Source: Candidatus Phycorickettsia trachydisci (lineage in GTDB: Bacteria; Pseudomonadota; Alphaproteobacteria; Rickettsiales; Rickettsiaceae). From it: DNA of 64,000 bases. A program made the translations under genes and the position numbers. Shown here one piece after another: positions 46,058 to 55,436 of this stretch (within the stretch, counting starts at the first letter, position 1; each line of letters begins with the position of its first letter). The DNA lies in NCBI RefSeq assembly GCF_003015145.1, contig NZ_CP027845.1, positions 1,376,501-1,440,500 of the forward strand, given 5' to 3'. The notes under the pieces are model-generated. The model had not been told where the DNA came from, ran no database searches, and worked only from the letters and a program-made list of their open reading frames with translations.

Positions 46058-46301
46058 ATGACTACTACAATAGGTATAAGTCATTTTAAAGCACATTGTT
46101 TAGAAATAATTGACCAATTACAGAAGGATAACAAGGAAATTATTATTACTAAAAGAGACAAACCTGTGGCCAAAGTAATATCATTAAAAACATTAGAAGA
46201 AGGTACCAATTCTTTATTTGGTACATTAAAAGACCAAAGCTGAAATTAAATCTGATTTAATAAAAGCGATAGATGAAGAGTGGTCAGCTGAAAATGAGTA
46301 A
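46058..46301 (+). pseudogene. Phd/YefM-type antitoxin, probably frameshifted
   Basis: The first 61 residues (MTTTIGISHFKAHCLEIIDQ... IIITKRDKPVAKVISL) are a typical Phd/YefM DNA-binding domain but end early at TGA 46241. If one base is skipped near 46232-46235 (AAAGACCAAA), the frame continues TKAEIKSDLIKAIDEEWSAE and stops at 46299-46301. That overlaps the toxin start ATG (46294) by eight bases, as expected for a TA operon. The lost part is the toxin-binding C-terminus. A sequencing error, a real mutation or recoding are all possible. Confidence 0.7.
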
Positions 46302-46713
46302 TAATATGATAGTTTTAGATACGCATGTTTTACTTTGGGCACTTCTCTCTCCTGAAGAATTGTCGGAGGAGATGAGGGGGGTGATTTCTTCTGTGCAGAA
46401 AGAAGGTAAGTTAATTGTTTGCTCTATTTCTCTATGGGAGATAGCAATGCTTAAATTTAAGAAACGTATAAATATTTATCAGCCTGTGAAGGACTTTTTG
46501 GCTGCTATAACCAGTGTACCCGGTTTGGTTGTTAAAGATATATCGTCAGAGATAGAAGCTGAAAGTGTTTTGTTAACAAATGAATTTTATGGAGATCCTG
46601 CAGATAGAATTATAATAGCAACAACAAAAGTTTATGGGGCTACCTTGATTACGCGTGATCAGAAAATTTTGTCCTGGGCAGAACAGGGGGATATCAGATT
46701 TTTGAAGGGTTAA
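46294..46713 (+). CDS. VapC-like PIN-domain toxin
   Basis: A 139-residue protein when started at the ATG at 46294, which overlaps the frame-restored antitoxin. An ATG at 46273 would add seven residues. PIN-domain acidic residues are seen in MIVLDTHVLLWAL (Asp), SISLWEIAML (Glu) and FYGDPADRIIIATT (Asp pair), with TRDQKIL near the end. These Mg-dependent ribonucleases cleave specific tRNAs or rRNA. All motifs are intact, so this toxin would need an active antitoxin. Confidence 0.85.
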   Translation: MSNNMIVLDTHVLLWALLSPEELSEEMRGVISSVQKEGKLIVCSISLWEIAMLKFKKRINIYQPVKDFLAAITSVPGLVVKDISSEIEAESVLLTNEFYGDPADRIIIATTKVYGATLITRDQKILSWAEQGDIRFLKG

Positions 46714-46791
46714 TTGATAATATAATGTGTGGTGTTATGGAACATGGGACGAGCTGCCTTGTACACATAGAGAGCCTATAACAAGTTTCTC

Positions 46792-49524
46792 TTATACTTC
46801 TAATATTTCTCCACTAATATATTCTTGTACTGTGTCGAATTTAGGTGGAGAATCAGCATTGTCAGTATCATCCTGGGGGATCAAATTGTAATGATCTAAT
46901 AGCTCTAAAAAACTAGGAGTTGAATGGGAAGTATTTGTCAGTAATAACGTGGGGCAGGGTATTTTTTTAACACTTACTCCTTCCCGTTTAGCTGTTTCTG
47001 ATTCTTGATGAGATAAAAATAGATCCAAAATATATAGGTCACCTGTGGAATTAAAGAATTTCTTGGTCGATGCTAGTCTATCCTTATAACCCATAGGTTT
47101 TAAACTCCATGTATCATGTTTTATTGGAAGAAAACTACTTTGATCTTGGGGTCTACCAATTCTATTTTTGTTAAATTCACAGATAAATTTCTCCGCTTTA
47201 ACTTTTGCTCTTTTCTTTAAAAAATTTAAAGTGTCTTGATCAATTTTTATAAAGATATTAGGTTTTAGGTTTGCTACATCTGGATCTGTAGCTTGTATTT
47301 TAAATTCATTACGATCATCTTTATAATGCCAAGAAGGTACCTCTGTTCCAAGGATTTGTTTGTTTTTAGATTCTTTGAGGCTTTGATGGTAGTTATGTTC
47401 TATTAAAGCGAGCATCTCATAGTCTTCATGGCTTAGAGTCTTACTTATGCTAGGTAGAGAAGTTTCTGTATCATCTATTATTGGAGGCTTTTCTGTGGTT
47501 TTTGTTTGGGCATCAGGAGTTAACTTTGTGATTGGCTCAATATTTTGAGAGATTTCTTTTTGCTCTCTAGTTGACTCGTCTAGAAGGGATATAGTTTTGA
47601 GGTTAGAAGTTATGGGTTTAAGCTGGCTAACCTTAGAGGCATCTTTTGTTTCAAGCTTTTGAGAAGATGTTTGTGCTGCGCTATCTGTAAATTGGTCTAT
47701 ATCATTTTGCTTTAAAGTTTTTGTGGTTGATCTAATGTAGGAGACTATATCGCTTAAGCTTGCAATAAAATAACTATTTAAGGCAAACCTTTTGTCTTGT
47801 AAAATCTCTAAATATTCTTCAGATGGATAGCCTAAAAAAGCTGCTCTTATAGCAGTAGCTTGGTTAATGCTAATTAAATTGCTATAGTAATCCTTTGGCA
47901 ACTCGACATTTTCAATAAAAGTTTTATTTAACACTCTTAAATATCTAATAGCCTTTTCAAAGCATTTATACTGTTTATCTTGTGGGCTACAAGAAGCATT
48001 AAGGCCAATTTGTACCATATGCATACATTGATCTAGGCGCCCATAATCTACTTCTAATTTATTTATCTCTTGGATTACTAAGTCGCTTATAGGTAAAAGA
48101 TTTAAAGAATTTAATCTCGCTAACATTTTAAAAGAGTGCAAGATATGTGGATCACTTTCTAAATCCCTTAGCAACTCAAACGTTTCAACTTCATTGTGAT
48201 TATTGGCATGGAAGTAAATTTTGTTTATTTTAAACAAAGTATTCATTGCCTTGAGTAACTGTTTTTCTTTTTTTATCAAGGGTTTTTGTAACAGAGCGTT
48301 TGTGTTAGAAATATATTTTGTTAATACATCACTATGAGATTTTCTTAATTCATAACCTTGTTTAAACCATTTAAGTAAACTATGACCTAGAGTTCCTAGA
48401 GGCCAGTTGGTTACAAATTTTTCTAGCCACACTTCTTTGTGTTCAAATGGAAGATAATCAATAATACCCACTATGGTATCGCAGCATCTAAATGTATCTT
48501 TAGGGTTCGTGAGGCTAGCTTCTAACATGCTTTCAAGGGCTTCTTGGAATTGTACCGTTGTAATATAATAATATCCAATTCCATTTAAAGCGTGAGTTAT
48601 AACTTCACGATCTGTATTATCTACACTTTCTGTACCATCTTCATTTTTTTTAGATTTAATTTTGTCTATTTGGGCTTTCATGTGATCTGCAAGATTCCGG
48701 CATTCTCCAAATTTATTTTGGTCGCGTAGAATTGCAAGAATCCTGACATTCATTTCAAGGTCTGTAGTAAGATCAATATCTCTATCTTTCAGAACATCCT
48801 GCAGCTTCAGGAAATCATCTTGGTTAGCTACACTAGTATAAAACATAGCTAAGGAATTTAAGGCAACTTTTTTAGTGCTAATTATTAGTTGCTCAGGTAA
48901 ACGTTCTATTTCGTTCAAAAGGCTGGAAAGATCATTGCCCTGACCTTTGTATTCAACTACCTCACCTCTTAAAATTTTATCCATGATTTGAGTAATGGGG
49001 AGGGAATAAGAGAGAATTATTTCGGTTGCTTTTTGCTGGTATTCATCGGGCATAGCAAAATAAATTTCTTTTTTTTCTACAATTTTTTCTATAAGCTTTT
49101 TTACACCTTTGTCTGGTTTGATTTGCTTTAATACATCATTTGAAATATCAATGTTGAGTTTTTCTATAAAAAACTTAAATACTAGCTTAAATTGTAACCC
49201 TTTTTTCTGATTTAGCAGGGTGGCAATACAATTTACGCTCATCTCGATTATTTCCCTCATCCGAGCGGATGACATGTCAGGTTTTAAGAAATCGATTATG
49301 TAACCTGCTGTTTCTAGAAATTTTGGATCTTCTAAACCAAATGATATAAGATTTAAGAGTGCTTCACCTAATACCCCTTCTATATCGTGCGTTGAAGGAT
49401 CTAGTTGTATAAAGTATAGATCATCTTGCTGTATCTCATTTACTAAAGGTTCAAGAGTTTTTGAGTCTTGTGCAGTAATGCTTTGTTTGCTATGTTTTGT
49501 AGGTTTTTTATGCTTTTTGCCCAT
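46792..49524 (-). CDS. Large hypothetical protein, mostly helical
   Basis: A 910-residue protein that I do not recognise. The N-terminus is lysine-rich (GKKHKKPTKHSKQ). Residues ~60-640 are helical with TPR/HEAT-like spacing in places (for example YYITTVQFQEALESMLEAS). Residues ~640-720 are polar and disordered. A C-terminal ~190-residue domain follows, including PTLLLTNTSHSTPSFLELLD. No signal peptide or membrane segment is visible. It starts inside the end of a truncated Rpn-type nuclease gene (17-base overlap) and has no clear ribosome-binding site. An effector role is possible but unproven. Confidence 0.6.
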   Translation of the reverse strand: MGKKHKKPTKHSKQSITAQDSKTLEPLVNEIQQDDLYFIQLDPSTHDIEGVLGEALLNLISFGLEDPKFLETAGYIIDFLKPDMSSARMREIIEMSVNCIATLLNQKKGLQFKLVFKFFIEKLNIDISNDVLKQIKPDKGVKKLIEKIVEKKEIYFAMPDEYQQKATEIILSYSLPITQIMDKILRGEVVEYKGQGNDLSSLLNEIERLPEQLIISTKKVALNSLAMFYTSVANQDDFLKLQDVLKDRDIDLTTDLEMNVRILAILRDQNKFGECRNLADHMKAQIDKIKSKKNEDGTESVDNTDREVITHALNGIGYYYITTVQFQEALESMLEASLTNPKDTFRCCDTIVGIIDYLPFEHKEVWLEKFVTNWPLGTLGHSLLKWFKQGYELRKSHSDVLTKYISNTNALLQKPLIKKEKQLLKAMNTLFKINKIYFHANNHNEVETFELLRDLESDPHILHSFKMLARLNSLNLLPISDLVIQEINKLEVDYGRLDQCMHMVQIGLNASCSPQDKQYKCFEKAIRYLRVLNKTFIENVELPKDYYSNLISINQATAIRAAFLGYPSEEYLEILQDKRFALNSYFIASLSDIVSYIRSTTKTLKQNDIDQFTDSAAQTSSQKLETKDASKVSQLKPITSNLKTISLLDESTREQKEISQNIEPITKLTPDAQTKTTEKPPIIDDTETSLPSISKTLSHEDYEMLALIEHNYHQSLKESKNKQILGTEVPSWHYKDDRNEFKIQATDPDVANLKPNIFIKIDQDTLNFLKKRAKVKAEKFICEFNKNRIGRPQDQSSFLPIKHDTWSLKPMGYKDRLASTKKFFNSTGDLYILDLFLSHQESETAKREGVSVKKIPCPTLLLTNTSHSTPSFLELLDHYNLIPQDDTDNADSPPKFDTVQEYISGEILEV

Positions 49525-49834
49525 AAAATTTATTAGTATTTATTTGTACCTCTCCTATTTCTTTACCCCCCGTAAAACCTAATAAACTATTAAGCAAACT
49601 GACCGATATATCTTTGTTGTGTTCAGTACCAAACAGCATTTTAAAAGTCACATCATAGGTAGGATCGCCAAATATTTCTGGCACATCTGGTTCATAGTCT
49701 TGTTTCTTTACCTTTTGAGGTGGTTTGTTGGCAGCGATTTTTTGCTCAATAGGTTCATGAATATCTTTACTAGGTTGTCGTGATGAAGGACTTATTATAT
49801 TGCTATTACTGATTTGATCTTGGTCTCTTTTCAT
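49508..49834 (-). pseudogene. N-terminal fragment of an Rpn/PD-(D/E)XK transposase-like nuclease
   Basis: A 108-residue product. After a polar lead, it has the family opening DPTYDVTFKMLFGTEHNKDI followed by SLLNSLLGF, then quickly ends (KFYGQKA). Full members run about 280-330 residues with a later D-x-x-x-D/E-x-K core, which is absent here. It probably lost its 3' part to the start of the following 910-residue gene. Confidence 0.65.
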
Positions 49835-49974
49835 TTTTAATCAAAAATATTCTTTATTTTCAATATTTATTGTACTACAGTTGTTTTATATTTGCAAAAA
49901 ACGAAAAATTTTTATTATATTATAAAATCAAATCAATAGAGCAAAATTAAAAGATAGGAGTAGTTAATATGGTC

Positions 49975-50219
49975 GTGTGCCGTAGCGAAGTTATGGGAGA
50001 GATGGCAGTAGGTCTGCCTAAGTCGGTCACCAGAAATTGTCTTCAAACCGCCTCAGGCGTCTGTTATTAAGAGTAACGGTCGTGAGTACGTGAAGAAAAT
50101 CAGCTTAAGCTGGTGAGGTATGAATTAGAAAGACGAACGTAAGTGAACCTGTGATGACGCATCGTAAAGTTGCTAGTACAACATCAAAACCAAGAGCGGA
50201 CCATACCTTTGGGATAAAT
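49975..50219 (+). mobile_element. Group II intron, 5' part of domain I (truncated)
   Basis: The segment begins GTGTGCC, the 5' GUGYG signature of group II introns, and contains the conserved domain I block GACGAACGTAAGTGAACC (50142-50159). The AAACCGCC (50055) and GGTCGTGAGTACG (50088-50100) segments fit the ribozyme pattern. At 50220 the sequence is cut by an IS6-family element, and no intron continuation is recognisable beyond the IS. No reverse transcriptase ORF remains. Intron direction is plus. Confidence 0.7.
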
Positions 50220-51043
50220 GGTTCTGTCGCATCTATTTTGAGCTTTGAATTTTGCTACAGAATTTAGGTTTCTATGCTGCCATTAACATAGCAAAATTCT
50301 CGAAAGTAGAAATATTATTATCGGAACCAATAATTTGATTTTTCTGTATCATACGAACATTTTCAATTCCTGTTATATTCACCTCTGCTGAATCAAAGCT
50401 TTTAAAGCCCAACATAGGCTTGGCTGGCTTTTTTGATAAATCCGTGGTCCTGTTCCACTACATTATTAAGGTACTTATTTTTTTGTCGGATTTCTGTCTG
50501 TTGATCTTCTGGTAGAATATCATGGGTATAGTTAAGTGCTGATATATTGCTGCCACTTTTATCAATAGCAATTTTCTGGATTGTTGTTATTTTTGAATGC
50601 TTTAAGAAAGAACGCTTTTGCACCCTCTACATCCCTTTTTCTCTAAGCAAGAATTCAATTGTATTGCCTGATGAATCAACAACTCTATATAAATATACCC
50701 AGGCGCCTTTCACCTTTATGTAAGTCTCATCCATTCTTCAACTACTACTGACTGGTTTTTTGCTTCTCCTAAACCGCATATCGATTAGGCTAGCAAACCT
50801 GATTACCTGCCTTTGCAATGTAGCATGATCTATCTTTATACCCCGGATGATAGCCATTTCTTCTAAATCACTATAACTAAAAAAAAACTACACTTCATAT
50901 ACACAAATAGCATTATTATTTCTGGAGAAGAACAAAAGCCCTTAAAATATTTGCGTAATTTTGCTGAAATATGGAACGGCATAATTATCTTTTTTCAGCA
51001 TTATGGCACTATTTTTTTCACGTTCAACAGATGCGACAGAACC
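50220..51043 (-). mobile_element. IS6-family insertion sequence, inactive
   Basis: Perfect 15-base terminal inverted repeats: GGTTCTGTCGCATCT at 50220-50234 and AGATGCGACAGAACC at 51029-51043. These match the GGTTCTGT-type ends of the IS6 family. The 824-base length is normal. No 8-base target duplication is seen between GGATAAAT on the left and AAAACTTT on the right, so a deletion or recombination may have followed insertion. Confidence 0.88.
50272..50999 (-). pseudogene. IS6-family transposase, several disruptions
   Basis: Translated in pieces on the minus strand: KKDNYAVPYFSKITQIF, LEEMAIIRGIKIDHATLQRQ, RMDETYIKVKGAWVYLYRVV with the first DDE Asp, KYLNNVVEQDHGFIKK and LGFKSFDSAEVNITGIE. 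These are in the order of an IS6 transposase. A TGA replaces the Trp before RMDETY, and frameshifts separate the parts (for example after FLLREK). It is not functional. Confidence 0.85.
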
Positions 51044-51187
51044 AAAACTTTTTAGGTTTTATCGTATTTTTATCTTAGGTTATGCAAGAAGTCTATTGTT
51101 AAAGTAATTAACAAAATATTGACTATAATATTTTGATCAAGTATCATTTTCTTAATAAATTAATTATATCTTAATCAATCAATTAAA

Positions 51188-53930
51188 ATGAAAAAAGGGC
51201 ACTAGAAGACAAAGACGAAACATCTAGCAATAACACTAAAAAACAAAAATCTAGTCAAGCAGATGAAATATTTGAAATTTTAAAGGAAGGCAACTTAGAT
51301 TCGTTAGAAAAGTTTATTCAAAACAAGACAATCAACTTTAAAGTTACTGACGAAGAAGGTTTTAGTATTTTTGATATTGCCGCAGCTAATAATGAAATAT
51401 TAGAACTTGTTTTAGACGAATGGCATAAGGGAAAAAACAACCCAGGTTATGCTAGAGATAAAAAAAGTAGTATGTTTTACGTTAAAGCCTTTAAAAAAGC
51501 TATTGAAAATCAGCATTTACCATCCGTAGAAAGTTTTTACAGGCATTATGTTCCTAGCCATAAGGTATCTTTTGACTATACGCCTATGAACATCGTTCCA
51601 GAGAAGCATTAAAATTTTTAATAAAAGCAAAAATAGTAGCAGAAGATAAGGAGTCTCTTAATTTGGCTCTTAGTTTAGCTGCTAAATATGGGTGCTGTGA
51701 ACTTATTGCAGAATTAGTTACAAAGGGAGCTGATGCAAATTTCCCAAATAACTCTCAGACTCCATTGCATCTAGCTGCAAAGGAAGGATGTATAAAGACA
51801 ATTGAAGCTTTATTAGAGGCTAGAGCTAAAGTTGATGTAGAAAATGATCGTCTCCAAACACCTCTGCACTTAGCAGCAGAAAACGGACAGGTAGAAGCGA
51901 TTGAAGTTCTTGTAAAGAGCAAAGCTAAAGTTAACGCAATGGATAATAACCGACAAAGACCGTTGCACTTAGCAGCAGAAAATGGAAAAATCGATGCTGT
52001 CAAAGCCTTAATTAAAGGAGGAGCTAAAATTGGTTCTCTAGAGTATAATGGAAATACGGCTTTACACTTTGCTGCGAAAGGGGGGTATACTGATATAATT
52101 AATCTTTTAATTGAAAAGCACCCCAAGATTAATTTAGGAAATAAAGAAGAAAAAACTGCTCTTCACTTAGCCGCAGAAAACGGGCATCTAGAGGCAGTTA
52201 ATGCTTTGATAGGAATAAAAGTAGTTAATCTAAATTCACGAGATAACATGTCAAGGACTCCATTACATCTGGCGGCGGGAGGTGGCAGCTTGGATGTATT
52301 TAAAGCTCTTATAAGCGCTGAAGAAATTGAGCTAAACCCAATAGATGATTCTGGGATGATTCCTTTGCACATGGCAGCCGAAGGTCCTTTAAATAAAACA
52401 GATATAATTAAACTTTTAGTTGACAAAACCCCCCAAATTATTAACGCAGTAGATAATAAAGACAGGACAGCATTGCATTTAGCTGCCGACAGGACAGCAT
52501 TAAATGACGAAGACACAGAAGGTCAAAGCGTGAAATACTTAATTGAAGCTGGTGCTCAAGTAAATTTAAAGGATAAACTAGGTAATACACCTTTGCATTA
52601 TGCTTCAGAACGACATATCGCTGCAGTCCAAATTCTGCTTAGCAATAATCCTGACATTAATGATAAAAATGAAGATTCTTACACGCCTTTATTCATAGCT
52701 GCAAAAAGTAAAAATGTAAATATAGTTCAAGCCTTAATCGATAAAGGGGCAGATGTAAACATACCAGATAGATATCTCCAGAACCCATTACACCTATGCT
52801 CCAACGGTGATTACTACGAAAGTGATAAAGACAAAATTGTTGAGATGCTTCTTAAGGCTAAAGCCGATCCCAATGTAAAACATGACGAAGGTTATACACC
52901 CTTACATATGGCCGCGAGTGTAGGTAATAATACAGTGGTTAAAATGCTAATTCAAAGGGGAGCTCAAATTGATGCTAAAAATTCAAATTCAGAAACACCT
53001 TTATATATAGCGGTAAAAGATAAGAAGTTAAGTACCACCAAAATTCTGCTTGAACGAGACGCTAATCCAGATATAACAAAGGTTAACCAAAATACATTAG
53101 AGAAAAAAACTGCACTTGAAGTAGCAATTGAAGTAAGTGATTTTAATGCAGCCAGGTTAATTATTGTTGCCGGGGCCAAAATTACTCCTGATGCTTTTTG
53201 TAATTTAAGTATTGATCAAGTGTCTAATAAAGACTTTTATAATCCTCTTGAGACTTTATGTTCAATGATACGCTTATTACATACCTCTTTTGAATTATCA
53301 AATTTTGACAAAGCTGCTCAAAACGTATCTCAGTTAAAAGAACATATGTCTCATGAAATAGAGTATGTCTTAGAGAGAGTAAGAAAAAAGATTCAAGAAT
53401 ATATAATTATAAATGACGACAATCAATATGAACCTGTTAATATAGTTAAATATTCACCGCAAAAGTATAGCGACCATAAGCTAGCTACCCAAATTATTAT
53501 GTCCTTAAAGGAATTGAAGGAGTATATAAGGAATGAGCAAGGACCAGACCAAAGCCTATATGATCTGTATAAAAGATTAATTGACCAATTTGATGAAGAA
53601 ATTAGAGGGATAAATAAAATAGCAGAAATTACATCTCCCTTTCAGTATCTTAAGCATCAATCTGAAGAAGAAGGTGAAGACGAAGATGCCCTAAGTGATG
53701 GACCAATATCAAATATAGTATCTTTTTTAAATATAGGAAATGTAGCTGATTTATTTCAAGCTTCGCCACAAAATCCTTTTGCTATATTTACTAAAAACGC
53801 TTTTATAGCTTATAAGAATAACACCATGGTACCTCAAGCAGAAATGATGAAATCTGATTCAAATATATCTGATGATGCAACTAAATTGGCTGGAGGCGGC
53901 GCTGCTGAAATAGATGACTCTATAACTTAA
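51188..53930 (+). pseudogene. Ankyrin-repeat gene (about 15 repeats) with two frameshifts
   Basis: The open part 51663-53930 (755 codons from a TTG) has ~15 ankyrin repeats over residues ~1-500, then a helical C-terminus with a PISNIVSFLNIGNVADLF motif. Upstream, another frame carries a matching lead: DEIFEILKEGNLDSLEKFIQ, typical of an ankyrin N-terminus, up to a stop at ~51612. It joins the downstream frame (REALKFLIKAKI) by a one-base shift near 51580-51600. The ATG at 51188 reaches this lead only if one A is added to the A6 run at 51191-51196. Restored, it would be ~910 residues. The repeat part alone could still be translated. Confidence 0.75.
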
Positions 53931-54138
53931 AACTATTTATTACAAAAAGTTTATAAATTATTTACTGGTCAGATGTCTTGCAAAAAAGATCCTTTTTGAG
54001 ATTTCTCATTTCTAGAGTAAAAAATAAGCAAAAATTACCTTTAAAAATACTATTTTTATCTTAAAACTGTCTCTTGCTAAAAAAGACCTAAAAATCTATA
54101 TTTATGAGTTATGAGAAAAATATAAGGAAAAAAGAACT

Positions 54139-54741
54139 ATGTTAGTAGGTTATGCTAGAGTTTCTACTCAAGAACAAAATTTAGATTTACAAATAAAAGC
54201 TTTGCAAGAAGCTGGGTGTAAAAAATATTTACAGAGAAAGCATCTGGTGCAAATCGTGATAGACCAGGATTAAAAAATGCTCTTGAGTATATCGGGTCTC
54301 ATAATAATGATATATTGGTACTATGGAAGCTTGATAGGCTTGCAAGATCTTTAAGACAATTATTAGATACAGTAGAGCATTTAGACAAGGAAGGTATAGG
54401 GTTTAAGTCTATTACTGAAAGCATTGATACTACCAGCTCAGGAGGTGAGTTAACATTTTATATATTTGGCGCTCTAGCTGAATTTGAGCGTCATATTATT
54501 AAAGAAAGAACTATGGCTGGATTTAAGGCTGCTAAAGAAATGGGTATGGTAGGGGGGCGACCCTCTTTATTAAATCCTGAAACGTAACTTATGCTAAGGC
54601 TTTATTGAAAGATAAAAAGATTACAGTAAAGGAAGCTGCTAAGCATTTTAAAATTAGTCCAGCTACTCTTTGTCAGTACTTACCTGGGTGCGTAGTGCTA
54701 TCGAAGATAATGAGAAGGAAGCGAATAATTCAGTAAATTAG
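54139..54741 (+). pseudogene. Serine recombinase (resolvase/invertase), frameshifted
   Basis: The ATG at 54139 begins LVGYARVSTQEQNLDLQIKA, with the catalytic Ser in RVST, but leaves frame after GCKK at an A6 run (54210-54215). The next frame continues FTEKASGANRDRPGLKNALE and carries LWKLDRLARSL (54318-54350), SGGELTFYIFGALAEFERHI, and GGRPSLLNPE to a stop at 54587. A third frame reads ALLKDKKITVKEAAKHFKIS, the C-terminal helix-turn-helix, with a further shift near 54690. All domains of a ~200-residue Hin/Tn3-type recombinase are present but in pieces. No cognate inverted repeats were found. Confidence 0.85.
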
Positions 54742-54750
54742 TATCATAGT

Positions 54751-55401
54751 ATGGAGATTTTAATGAATCAGGTACACAGAGAAAATACATTTATTGCCCC
54801 TCAAGTCAGTATCGGATGTAGATCAGGTAGTGATTTCGAAGATGTATTATCAATAATCTCCGGAATAGAGACTAAAACATTTGATAAAAACTCCAAAATT
54901 CTTAAGACATATTCCTTAAATACAGCACTTGGTCAGATGATTGCTATTAGCGATAATCATGGTCTTTATCTTTTAGAATTCATGGATAGACCTGGTTTAG
55001 AACATAAAATTGTAAGACTTCAGATAAGGCTAAAAGCTCATATAATTCCAGGCATCACTGATTCCATCAGATCAGTCGAAGATGAACTCAAAGCTTACTT
55101 TAACGGTAAGCTTAGAAAATTTACAACAGCAATTCATCCATTGGGCAGTCCATTCCAAAAATTGGTTTGGAAAAAGCTATGTGATATTCCATATGGGCAG
55201 ACATGGACATACTCTGAGCAAGCCGCATCTATAGAAAAGCCAACAGCTTGTCGCGCTGTTGCTAATGCAAATGGTGTCAACCAGATTGCAATTGTTATTC
55301 CATGCCATCGGGTTATCAATAGCAATGGTAAACTGGGAGGATATACAGGTGGTGTTAGACGTAAAAAGTGGTTAATTGAACATGAAAAAACTTATAGATG
55401 A
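54751..55401 (+). CDS. ogt: Methylated-DNA-protein cysteine methyltransferase (Ada/Ogt type)
   Basis: A 216-residue protein. The active-site motif IPCHRVI (~residues 185-191) supplies the acceptor Cys, with VANANGVNQIAIV before it and GGYTGGVRRKKWLIEHE after. It removes alkyl groups from O6 of guanine in one suicide reaction. The N-terminal part (LNTALGQMIAISDNHGLYLLEF) matches the Ada C-terminal half, but the Ada zinc and AraC domains are missing. The product is longer than Ogt by ~35 N-terminal residues. ATG at 54766 (MNQVH) is an alternative start. Confidence 0.93.
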   Translation: MEILMNQVHRENTFIAPQVSIGCRSGSDFEDVLSIISGIETKTFDKNSKILKTYSLNTALGQMIAISDNHGLYLLEFMDRPGLEHKIVRLQIRLKAHIIPGITDSIRSVEDELKAYFNGKLRKFTTAIHPLGSPFQKLVWKKLCDIPYGQTWTYSEQAASIEKPTACRAVANANGVNQIAIVIPCHRVINSNGKLGGYTGGVRRKKWLIEHEKTYR

Positions 55402-55436
55402 TAGGTTGTTGAATCTTAGGTAGTGGTAACAAATCT

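Noticed and set aside
51060-51180. Promoter TTGAC...TATAAT before the frameshifted ankyrin gene
   Set aside because: The two boxes are almost contiguous (TTGACTATAAT), without the 15-19 base spacer needed for a sigma-70 promoter.
54139-54741. Programmed frameshifting in the recombinase
   Set aside because: More than one shift is needed, and no slippery heptamer with a downstream structure was recognised; decay or homopolymer error is simpler.
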